Positions 37,601 through 46,660 of a stretch of DNA of 64,000 nucleotides are shown here, in pieces. Source of the stretch: Eutreptiella sp. 'Long Island Sound 2002' (Eukaryota > Euglenozoa > Euglenophyceae > Eutreptiales > Eutreptiaceae); the NCBI GenBank assembly GCA_964036045.1, contig CAXIWF010000807.1:37485-101484 (forward strand), read 5' to 3'. How positions within the stretch are numbered: position 1 is the stretch's first letter; each line of letters opens with the position of its first letter. The translations under genes were made by a program, and so were the position numbers. The notes under the pieces are model-generated. The model was given only the letters and a program-made list of their open reading frames with translations. It was not told where the DNA came from and ran no database searches.

Positions 37601-40600
37601 CTCCCATCACCCCCCATCATCCCCCATCGCTCCCGGTCACCCCCCATCGCCCCCCATCGCCCCCCATCGGCCCCCATCGTTCCCCCTCGCCCCCCCTCCC
37701 GTCCCCATCGCCCGTGATCGCCCCCGATAGCCCCCCATCGCCCCCCATCGCCCCCCCTCGCCCCCCCTCGCGCCCCATCGCCCCTCATCGCCCCCCATCG
37801 GCCCCCAGCGCTCCCCCTCCCCCCCCATCGTCCCCAATCACCCCCCATCGCCCCACCTCGCCCCCCCTCGTCCCCGATCGCCCCCCATCGCCCCCCATCG
37901 CCCCCCCCCTCGCCCCCCCCCCTCGCCCCCCCTCGCCCCCCCCCGCCCCCCCGCGCCCCCCATCGCCACCCATCACCCCGAATCACCCCCCATAGCCCCC
38001 CCTCGCCCCCCCTCGCCCCCCCTCGCCCCCCATCGCCCCCCCCATCGCCCCCCCCATCGCCCCCCACCTCGACCCCCCCTCGCCCCCCATCGTCCCCCAT
38101 CGCCCCCCATCGCCCCCCATTGCCCCCCATTGCCCCCCCATTGCCCCCCATCGCCCCCCATCGCCCCTCATCAACCCCGATAGCCCCCAATCGCCCCCCA
38201 TCGCCCCCCCCATCGCCCCCCCCATCGCCCCCCACCTCGCCCCCCCCCTCGGCCCCCCATTGCCCCCCATCGTCCCCCATCGCCCCCCATCGCCCCCCAT
38301 TGCCCCCCATTGCCCCCCCATTGCCCCCCATTGCCCCCCATTGCCCCCCATCACCCTCGATAGCCCCCAATCGCCCCCCATCGCCCCCCCTCGCTCCCCA
38401 TCGCCCCCCATCGCCCCCCATTGCCCCCCCATTGCCCCCCATTGCCCCCCCATTGCCCCCCCATTGCCCCCCCATTGCCCCCCCTCGCCCCCCATCGCCC
38501 CCCATCGCCCCCCACCTCGCCCCCCCCCTCGCCCCCCAATTGCCCCCCATCATCCCCCATCGCCCCCCATCGCCCCCTGGCCACCTATCACCCCCCATCG
38601 CCCCCCCTCGCCCCCCCTCGCCCCCCATCGCCCCCCATCGCCCCCCATCAACCCCCCCATCGCCCCCCACCTCGCCCCCCCCCTCGCCCCCCCATTGCCC
38701 CCCATCGTCCCCCATCGCCCCTCATCGCCCCCCATTGCCCCCCATTGCCCCCCCATTGCCCCCCATCGCCCCCCATCGCCCCCCATCACCCCCGATAGCC
38801 TCCGATCGCCCCTCATCGCCCCCCCTCAACCTCCCTCGCTCCCCATCGCCCCCCATTGCCCCCCCATCGCCCCCCATCGCCCCCCATCGCCCGCCATCGC
38901 CCCTCCTCGCCCCGCCTCGCCCCCCCCGCCCCCCATCGCCCCCCATCGCCCCCAATCACCCCTCATCGTCCCCCATCGCCCCCGATAGCCCCCAATCGCC
39001 CCCCATCGCCCCCCATCGCCCCCCCAATCGCCCCCCACCTCGCCCCCCCACCTCCCCCCCCCCCTCGCCCCCCCCCTCGCCCCCCATCGCCCTCCATCGC
39101 CCCCAATCACCCCCCATCGCCCCCCCTCGCCCCCCATCGCCCCCCGTCGCCCCCCCAATCGCCCCCCAACTTGCCCCCCCCCCCTCGCCCCCCCATTGCC
39201 CCCCATCGCCCCCCATCGCCCCCCATTGCCCCCCCATTGCCCCCCATTGCCCCCCATCGCCCCCCCTCGCCCCCCCTCGCCCCCCCTCGCCCCCCATCGC
39301 CCCCCATCGCCGGCCATCGCCCCCCATCGCCCCCCCCATCGCCCCCCATCGCCCCCCATTGCCCCCCGAATGCCCCCGATCGCCTCCCATCGCCCCCCAT
39401 GGCCACCCATCGCTCCCCATCGCGCCCCATAGCCCCTCATCGCCCCCCATCGCCCCCCCTCGCCCCCCCCCTCGCCCCCGATCGCCGCCCATCGCCCCCC
39501 ATCGCCCCCCATCGCCCCCTCCCCATCGCCACCCACCTCGCCCCCCCAGCGCCCCCCCACGCCCCCCCTCGCCCCCCCTCCCCCCCCCTCGTTCCCGATC
39601 GCCCCCCCCAATCGCCCCCCACCTCGCCCCCCCCCTCGCCCCCCCAGCGCCCCCCAGCGCCCCCCCTCGCCCCCCCTCGCCCCCCCCCCTCGCCCCCCAT
39701 TGCCCCCCATCGCCCCCCATCGCCCCCCCTCGCACCCTCTCGCACCCCCTCGCCCCCCATCGCCCCCCCTCGGACCCCCTCGCCCCCCCACTGCCCCCCA
39801 TCGCGCCCCCTCGCACCCCAACACCCCCCTTCGCCCCCCATCGCCCCCCCATCGCCCCCCATTGCCCCCCCATCGCCCCCCATCGCCCCCCATCGCCCCC
39901 CATCGCCCCCCAGGGCCCCCCATCGCCCCCCCTCGCACCCCAACGCCGCGCTTCACCCCCCATCGCCCCCCATCGCCCCCCATTGCCCCCCATTGCCCCC
40001 CATCGCCCCCCATCGCCCCCCATCGCCCCCCATCACCCCCAATCGCCCCCCCTTGCTCCCCATTGCCCCCCATCGCCCCCCATTGCCCCCCATTGCCCCC
40101 CCATTGCCCCCCCATTGCTCCCCCTCGCCCCCCCCCGCCCCCCATCGCCCCCCATCGCCCCCCCTCGCCCCCCATCGCCCCCCATCGCCCCCCCTCGCCC
40201 CCCCTCGCCCCTCATCGCCCCCCATCGCCCCCCATCGCCCCCCATCGCCCCCCCCATCGCCCCCCATCGCCCCCGATTGCCCCCCCATTGCCCCCCATCG
40301 CCTCCCATCGCCCCCCATGGCCCCCCATCGCTCCCAATCGCGCCCCATCGCCCCCCATAGCCCCCCATCGCCCCCCCATCGCCCCCCCTCGCCCCCCCCT
40401 CGCCCCCGATCGCCGCCCATCGCCGCCCATCGCCCCCCCCCCATCGCCCCCCACCTCGCCCCCCCCCTCGCCCCCCAACGCCCCCCATCGCCCCCCCCCC
40501 TCGCCCCCCCTCGCACCCTCTCGCACCCCCTCGCCCCCCATCGCCCCCCATCGCCCCCCCGCATCGCCCATCGCCCCCCCATCGCCCCCCATCGCCCCCC

Positions 40601-43256
40601 ATCCCCCCCCACTGCCCCCCATCTCGCCCCCTCGCACCCCAACACCCCCCATCGCCCCCCCTCGCCCCCCATTGCCCCCCTATCGCCCCCCATCGCCCCC
40701 CATCGGCCCCCATCGTTCCCCCTCGCCCCCCCTCCCGTCCCCATCGCCCGTGATCGCCCCCGATAGCCCCCCATCGCCCCCCATCGCCCCCCCTCGCCCC
40801 CCCTCGCGCCCCATCGCCCCTCATCGCCCCCCATCGGCCCCCAGCGCTCCCCCTCCCCCCACATCGTCCCCAATCACCCCCCATCGCCCCACCTCGCCCC
40901 CCCTCGTCCCCGATCGCCCCCCATCGCCCCCCATCGCCCCCCATCGCCCCCCCCCTCGCCCCCCCCCCTCGCCCCCCCTCGCCCCCCCCCGCCCCCCCGC
41001 GCCCCCCATCGCCACCCATCACCCCGAATCACCCCCCATAGCCCCCCCTCGCCCCCCCTCGCCCCCCATCGCCCCCCATCGCCCCCCCCATCGCCCCCCC
41101 CATCGCCCCCCACCTCGACCCCCCCTCGCCCCCCATCGTCCCCCATTGCCCCCCATCGCCCCCCATTGCCCCCCATTGCCCCCCCATTGCCCCCCATCGC
41201 CCCCCATCGCCCCTCATCAACCCCGATAGCCCCCAATCGCCCCCCATCGCCCCCCCCATCGCCCCCCCCATCGCCCCCCACCTCGCCCCCCCCCTCGGCC
41301 CCCCATTGCCCCCCATCGTCCCCCATCGCCCCCCATCGCCCCCCATTGCCCCCCATTGCCCCCCCATTGCCCCCCATTGCCCCCCATTGCCCCCCATCAC
41401 CCTCGATAGCCCCCAATCGCCCCCCATCGCCCCCCCTCGCCCTCCCTCGCTCCCCATCGCCCCCCATCGCCCCCCATTGCCCCCCCATCGCCCCCCATTG
41501 CCCCCCCATCGCCCCCCATCGCCACCCTTGGCCCCCCATCGCCCCCCACCGCCCCCCATCGCCCCCCATCGCCCCCCATCGCCACCCATTGCCCCCCATT
41601 GCCCCCCATTGCCCCCCCATTGCCCCCAATCGCCCCCCATCGCCCCCCATCATCCCCGATAGCCCCCAATCGCCCCCCATCGCCCCCCCTCGCTCCCCAT
41701 TGCCCCCCATTGCCCCCCCATTGCCCCCCATTGCCCCCCCATTGCCCCCCCAATGCCCCCCCCTCGCCCCCCATCGCCCCCCATCGCCCCCCCTCGCCCC
41801 CCCTCGCCCCCCATCGCCCCCCATCGCCCGCCATCGCCCCCCCCCATCGCCCCCCATCGCCCCCCATTGCCCCCCCATCGCCGCCCATCGCCCCCCCCCC
41901 CTCGCCCCCCCAGCGCCCCCCCACGCCCCCCCTTGCCCCCCATCGCCCCCCCACCTCGCCCCCCCCTCGCCCCCCCATCGCCCTCCAACGCCCCCCATCG
42001 CCCCCCCTCGCACCCTCTCGCACCCCCTCGCCCCCCATCGCCCCCCATCGCCCCCCCGCATCGCCCATCGCCCCCCCATCGCCCCCCATCGCCACCCATC
42101 CCCCCCCACTGCCCCCCATCTCGCCCCCTCGCACCCCAACACCCCCCATCGCCCCCCCTCGCCCCCCATTGCCCCCCTATCGCCCCCCATCGCCCCCCAT
42201 CGCCCCCCATCGCCCCCCCTCGCACCCCAACGCCCCGCATCGCCCCCCATCGCCCCCCATCGCCCCCGATAGCCCCCCATCGCCCCCCCTCGCCCCCCAT
42301 CGCCGTCCATTGCCCCCCAATTGCCCCCCCATTGCCCCCCATTGCCCCCCCATCGCCCCCCATTGCCCCCCATCGCCTCCCACCGCCCCCCATCGCCCCC
42401 CATCGCCCCCCATCCCCCCCCCCTCGCCCCCCCTCGCCCCACCTCGCCCCCCCTCGCCCCCCCTCGCCCCCGATCGCCCCCCATCGCCCTCCATCGCCCC
42501 CCCCATCGCCCCCCACCTCGCCCCCCCCCTCGCCCCCCCCTCGCCCCCCCCTAGCCCCCCATCCGCCCCCAATCACCCCCCATCGCCCCCCCTCGCCCCC
42601 CCTCGCCCCCCATCGCCCCCGATCTCCACCCATCGCCCCCCGTCGCCCCCCATCGCCCCCCCAATCGCTTCCCCCCTCGCCCCCCCATTGCCCCCATCGC
42701 CCCCCATCGCCCACCAGTGCCCCCCATTGCCCCCCATTACCCCCCGATGGCCCCCCATCGCCCCCCATCGCCCCCCATCGCCCCCCATCACCCCTGATAG
42801 CCCCCAATCGCCCCCCATCGCCCCCCCTCGCCCTCCCTCGCTCCCCATTGCCCCCAATCGCCCCCCATTGCCCCCCCTTTGCCCCCCATTCCCCCCCCAT
42901 TGCCCCCCCATCGCCACCCCTCGCCCGCCATCGCCCCCCATCGCCCCCCCTCGCCCCCCATCGCCCCCCCTCGCCGCCCCTCGCCCCTTCTCGCCCCCCA
43001 TTGCCCCCCATCGCCTCCCATCGCCCCCCATGGCCCCCCATCGCTCCCCATCGCCCCCCATCGCCTCCCATAGCCCCCCATCGCCCCCCATCGCCCCCCC
43101 TCGCCCCCGGTCGCCCCCCCTTGCCCCCGATCGCCGCCCAATCGCCCCCCATCGCCCCCCATCGCCCCCCCCCCCCCATTGCCCCCCACCTCGCCCCCCA
43201 TTGCCCCCCCTCGCCACCCATCGCCCCCCATCGCCCCCCATCGCCCCCCATCGCCC
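28615..43256 (-). repeat. C-rich decamer satellite, long block interrupted by the retrotransposon
   Basis: About 14.6 kb of CGCCCCCCAT-type decamers with CGCCCCCCCT, TGCCCCCCAT, CACCCCCCAT and CGCTCCCCAT variants. Guanine runs lie on the bottom strand. Marker GATGGCCGCC recurs at about 29240, 31940, 33889, 34318, 34876, 36829 and 37388, showing higher-order periods near 0.43, 0.56 and 1.95 kb. The predicted products in all frames are Pro/Ser/Ala or Gly/Trp repeats and are not credible genes. The block continues to the right of the retrotransposon at 54236. Confidence 0.95.
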
Positions 43257-43788
43257 TCTAAGTGCGGCTAACCCCCATCTGCTCAGATTTTCACAGATCT
43301 GCCCCAGATTGCTACATTTTGGTCATTTTCTCTGCTTCGGCGGAATCGCCGCCCCGCAGCTCAGTCTCAGGATCAGACCTATATATTTCTGATGTGCCGG
43401 ATCTGATTCCGCGGTCCATTCATCGTAAATCCGTCGCGTTCCGATCATTTACCCGGAATCGCCAATTGCCGCTGATGCGCGCCCGAAGCCAAATCAGCCA
43501 AATATTTTTTCACAATCGGATTTATATAAATCTTTCCAGACAGATATGGACACTCAGATGTACTTAGGATAATCCGCATCAATTTTCTTCATAGACTGGG
43601 ATTTTTTGCCGGATAACAATCAGCATGGATCTTGCTTCCGTTGTTGCTGCTCTCGCCTCCGTTGGTGTCCGCGTATCCGGTTCTGCCCCCAACAGCAGCG
43701 TTCAGGTCGACTCCTTGCGTGCCTGCCCCACTGGTCTTGCCGGCCCCGAGCCCTCCGGCACCATCAACGACCTAGGGCAGCACTTTCA
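43257..43788 (+). repeat. 5' long terminal repeat
   Basis: 532 bp, matching 53704-54235 except for about five substitutions. It ends in CA directly before the primer-binding site. The first two bases are TC where the 3' copy has the canonical TG. It contains a TATA-like box, the probable transcription start and the gag ATG at 43625. A 101-codon open frame (43262-43567) is visible in both LTRs but has no known motif. Confidence 0.95.
43521..43530 (+). promoter_or_regulatory. TATA-like promoter element in the 5' LTR
   Basis: TTTATATAAA lies about 95-105 bp upstream of the gag ATG at 43625. The same word is present in the 3' LTR (about 53968-53977). By analogy with other LTR promoters, transcription would start some 25-35 bp downstream, near 43550-43560, which puts the gag ATG about 70 nt into the RNA. 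A four-codon upstream frame (ATG at 43558) could be included if transcription starts earlier. Confidence 0.55.
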
Positions 43789-44551
43789 TGGTAGCAGAGG
43801 CTACCTGAATGTTGCTTCACAGCCCTTCAGTCCACAGCCCGCTCCCCAGTACGGCCCCGTAGACCCCGCCGCTTCTGGAGAAGTAACGATTACGCTGCCA
43901 TGGTGCTGCGCGAACGAGGCCTTGAGAGGAATGCCTTGCGCAAGCCCAAGCTGCCCAAGAAGGGCGCACATCAGCAGCTGTGGAGGCCCAGATTACCATT
44001 ATGATCCCAGTCGAAATTGGCCATCGAGCAGCTGGAATTCGCCGGCCTACGACGATGGCAACGCTCCGGTGGAGCTTACGGACCTGGCAGGTACCAACCT
44101 TCCTTACGGAGGTCCAACATTTGAGACCATTGACGCCGATGTGAACGACATTGAGATGGGTGGTCCAGGTGAGGTACCTAGCTATAATCGACCAGCCTCT
44201 TGGGCACACTGGGGCGACCATTTGTCCCCAGAAGTGACCCGTAACCTTGAGGCCCTTGAGGCCCTTTGTCTCTTAGCCACGTCTAAGCTGATCGAACAAG
44301 AAAGAATCGCCTCTGATTTTTTAACGGAATATTTTTTCCTCCTTCAAGACGAAATTAATACCAGGATGTGGTGGCGTTCTCAAGAAGATGACTCTTTTGC
44401 CATTTTTTTGCAGATCTGGGAGGCAAGCCCCTTCCCGAAGGAGAAGACCAAGGCACCTGTTGCCGGGCCCTCCGCCCCTCATCCCCCTGTTTCCATCCGC
44501 GACGATCTAGCCGCCGCGGTTGAGGAAGGAATTTTAGAGGCGGCCAGGTAG
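43625..44551 (+). CDS. gag: Gag leader frame, starting inside the LTR and ending at UAG
   Basis: 308 codons from an ATG in strong initiation context (A at -3, G at +4) to TAG at 44549-44551. The first 55 codons lie within the 5' LTR, and the frame then reads through the primer-binding site, encoding HGSRGYL there. The middle is proline/serine/glycine-rich with a cysteine-rich patch (CCANEALRGMPCASPSCP). The C-terminal third is helical and aromatic (EYFFLLQDE, MWWRSQED) and ends in an acidic helix. No known domain is recognised. The same frame continues past the UAG into the Gag body with no further stop for 2.1 kb, so this may be the N-terminal part of one Gag polyprotein produced by UAG readthrough, or one protein broken by a single mutation. 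The two LTR copies of the coding part differ by one synonymous and one Leu/Pro change. Confidence 0.7.
   Translation: MDLASVVAALASVGVRVSGSAPNSSVQVDSLRACPTGLAGPEPSGTINDLGQHFHGSRGYLNVASQPFSPQPAPQYGPVDPAASGEVTITLPWCCANEALRGMPCASPSCPRRAHISSCGGPDYHYDPSRNWPSSSWNSPAYDDGNAPVELTDLAGTNLPYGGPTFETIDADVNDIEMGGPGEVPSYNRPASWAHWGDHLSPEVTRNLEALEALCLLATSKLIEQERIASDFLTEYFFLLQDEINTRMWWRSQEDDSFAIFLQIWEASPFPKEKTKAPVAGPSAPHPPVSIRDDLAAAVEEGILEAAR
43789..43800 (+). promoter_or_regulatory. Primer-binding site, initiator tRNA-Met
   Basis: TGGTAGCAGAGG follows the LTR-terminal CA with no spacer. It is exactly complementary to the 3' end CCTCTGCTACCA of eukaryotic initiator methionine tRNA, the standard primer of many Ty3/Gypsy and Ty1/Copia elements. 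It fixes the LTR boundary at 43788. It also lies inside the gag leader reading frame. Confidence 0.93.
44549..44551 (+). other. In-frame UAG between Gag leader and Gag body
   Basis: The codon context is AGG TAG GCA. The flanking residues form a continuous helix-prone stretch (EGILEAAR before, ASLEIRAEG after), as if a single sense codon had become UAG or is recoded. Replacement from CAG by one transition is the simplest mutational explanation. Confidence 0.6.
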
Positions 44552-46660
44552 GCAAGCCTGGAAATCAGGGCTGAAGGAGCTCCCCAAGTGGACTCCTGGC
44601 TGCGGACCACCGAGATCAGCGGTCCGACAGCCTGCTCAGGCCCTTCAGGACACGGCATGTACTGTCCTGCCGACTGCTCCTGCAGATTCCAGCGAGATTC
44701 TGAGCTCCAATTGCTCAAAGATCAAATGAGCCTCATCATTCAAACGCTGGGAATAAAAGATCTTTTCAAGACGCACATGCGGTCTGAGGGCGCCTCATCG
44801 GTGGAACAAGCAACAGAGCCATCGGAGGAGGCGACGGAAATTTTTTCAATTGCTCCTTCGGTGGACTCCAGGACTAACGACGCAAGGATCAGCAGGACCA
44901 AGCTAAAGGAAAGGGTTAAAATCTCTCGTTCTGAGAGTAGGACGGCGAAGGCTAGGACTGAGGCTCAGAATGCCAAGCGAACTGCCTCCCGTACTGCCCC
45001 TCCTGTTGCTGATTCCAACACCCTAGCCCAGCTGTTGCTCGCCCAGACCCTCGCCGGAGCTGGTGTGGCGAATGATGCCGCCAAGGTGTCTGCCATTACG
45101 GCCGGTGTTGGGCTGGATTCGCTTCTTAATCCTACTTCCTTGCGACTTCGTCAGGTTGCCAAGCAACCGAAGTATAATGGGAACCCCCGACGTTGGCCTC
45201 AGTTCCAACGGGAATTTAAACTGTGGGTTAAGACTCAAAAACTCCAAGATGATCAGTTCCTGATGGCCCTCTTGGATTGCCTTGAGGGAGCGCCGGCCAA
45301 CACTTGGCTCAGGACTTGGAGTGATCGCGAGGATACAAGTTCCCCCCTTACCTTTGATGAGGTGTGGGAACAGTTGGAGGTACGTGGATCCCGGCTGCCA
45401 GAGGACCATTACCACCAAATGTTGAAGAATTTTCCTTCATTCTCGCGATTAATCTTGCACGAAGTGCAAGACAAAAGACAGCGCTTCTGGAATTTAGTGG
45501 AAGAAGCTGAACATTCAGGCGAAAAATTTTCTAGTGCCGAGCTAAAAAATCTGATTTTTGACAAGATCCCCTCAGAAACTGCCGCCACCCTTCGGAACAA
45601 ACAGTCCGAAGAAAAGGTCAAGACCTGGTGGGCGGAGGTGGAAGGCTTCGATGCCTCTGCCAACAGGTTTACCGTTAGGGAGGCACTTCAAAAGTGCTCC
45701 ACCACGTCCTTCTCCAAGGTGAAATTCACTGAGGACACGTGGAAAATCAAGTTTAATGAACACGAGGATCGGGACTTGTTTGTCCAAGTCCTCAACAGGG
45801 GAGTAAGCTTCCATGGCCATCGCCTGAAGGCCAAAAACTGGGTGTTTTCGTTCACCCCGAAGGAACTCTTGGAGGAAGTTGAGCGGCCCGCCGACGCCGC
45901 CAACCAGAATTTCCATGAGGGTCTTGGGGGAAACAAGAATACCCAGCAAAACACCCAAAATGGGGCCCAAAAGGGCAACAAAAAGGTGAATGACACCCGG
46001 AATGTTCAGGATCACTGTAGCATCTGCCTTCTTTTAGGTTCTACGAACCGAGCTAAGACGCATTCCACTGGTAATCACCGATGGTCTCCTTACGATCACA
46101 AGGTGATTGGTGAAAATATCAGTAATCCGCAGAATTCAGACAGGAATGACAGACAGGTGCATGGTGGGAAGGCTGGAAAAGGGAATCCGACCCCCTCCGG
46201 TGGAAACAAAAATCCTGGAGGCCCTGGCGGGTCCCAAGGCACAGGAAATCGGACTCCATCCGGCTCCGGTGGGCAGCCGAACGGCCAGAAAAATCCCAAT
46301 AGCAACGCCGGAGGCGGAAATCGAAATCCAGGCCAAACCCCTCAATCCGGTGCAAACAAGGGAAATGCTCCAGGATTCCAGGGTAAAGGTAAGGGAAATC
46401 CTTCTGGGACCCCTTTCTCTGGTAAGGGCAGAGGGCGTGGCGACGGTGGAGGTCCATCATCCGGCGGCCGTGGCCGTGGACGTGGAAAGGGCAACCATCG
46501 TGTGGATCAGGTCTCAGGTGCAGATCAGGTGTCCGATGCGGATCGAGATTACGTTGAAAATGCCTTGAATCCAGCAGATGATCCGCTCCAAGATGAGTGG
46601 GTCGACGAATCAGGGTGTGTCCATAATGTTAACGCAGCCACTGGAGGTCAGAACGCCTAG
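44552..46660 (+). CDS. gag: Gag body: capsid-like region, zinc-binding motif, RGG tail
   Basis: Same frame as the leader; 702 codons to TAG at 46658-46660. The first in-frame ATG is 44657-44659, but readthrough from the leader is equally possible. Counting from 44588, a basic, alanine-rich segment precedes a retrotransposon Gag capsid-like region beginning near residue 195 (KYNGNPRRWPQFQREFKLW) and extending about 180 residues with the usual helical Trp/Leu pattern. At residues 477-497 a C-x2-C-x11-H-x4-H motif stands where most Gags have a CCHC knuckle. The C-terminus is Gly/Asn/Pro/Gln-rich and ends in RGRG-type repeats (about 46400-46500), a nucleic-acid-binding tail. Role: the structural protein that assembles the particle and packages the element RNA in the cytoplasm. 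The pol frame follows directly after the terminal UAG. Confidence 0.85.
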   Translation, partial: ASLEIRAEGAPQVDSWLRTTEISGPTACSGPSGHGMYCPADCSCRFQRDSELQLLKDQMSLIIQTLGIKDLFKTHMRSEGASSVEQATEPSEEATEIFSIAPSVDSRTNDARISRTKLKERVKISRSESRTAKARTEAQNAKRTASRTAPPVADSNTLAQLLLAQTLAGAGVANDAAKVSAITAGVGLDSLLNPTSLRLRQVAKQPKYNGNPRRWPQFQREFKLWVKTQKLQDDQFLMALLDCLEGAPANTWLRTWSDREDTSSPLTFDEVWEQLEVRGSRLPEDHYHQMLKNFPSFSRLILHEVQDKRQRFWNLVEEAEHSGEKFSSAELKNLIFDKIPSETAATLRNKQSEEKVKTWWAEVEGFDASANRFTVREALQKCSTTSFSKVKFTEDTWKIKFNEHEDRDLFVQVLNRGVSFHGHRLKAKNWVFSFTPKELLEEVERPADAANQNFHEGLGGNKNTQQNTQNGAQKGNKKVNDTRNVQDHCSICLLLGSTNRAKTHSTGNHRWSPYDHKVIGENISNPQNSDRNDRQVHGGKAGKGNPTPSGGNKNPGGPGGSQGTGNRTPSGSGGQPNGQKNPNSNAGGGNRNPGQTPQSGANKGNAPGFQGKGKGNPSGTPFSGKGRGRGDGGGPSSGGRGRGRGKGNHRVDQVSGADQVSDADRDYVENALNPADDPLQDEWVDESGCVHNVNAATGGQNA
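46658..46660 (+). other. In-frame UAG between Gag and Pol (probable readthrough site)
   Basis: The context is GCC TAG GGG AGC. Pol continues in the same frame with no other stop down to 51290. Gammaretroviruses suppress a UAG followed by GGA at the same gag-pol position, and the UAG-GGG-AG start here resembles that context. A downstream stimulatory structure cannot be judged by eye. Confidence 0.6.

Noticed and set aside
28615-43256. Proline/serine-rich frames resembling extensins or hydroxyproline-rich cell-wall proteins
   Set aside because: The 10-bp unit yields [10 protein letters not shown]-like repeats in all three phases, with frequent frame-changing unit-length variation and no signal peptide or unique domain. 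This is repeat artefact.
43262-43567. 101-codon frame in the LTR (and its copy at 53709-54014)
   Set aside because: It lies mostly upstream of the predicted transcription start, starts with a non-ATG codon and has no motif. It is duplicated only because the LTR is duplicated.
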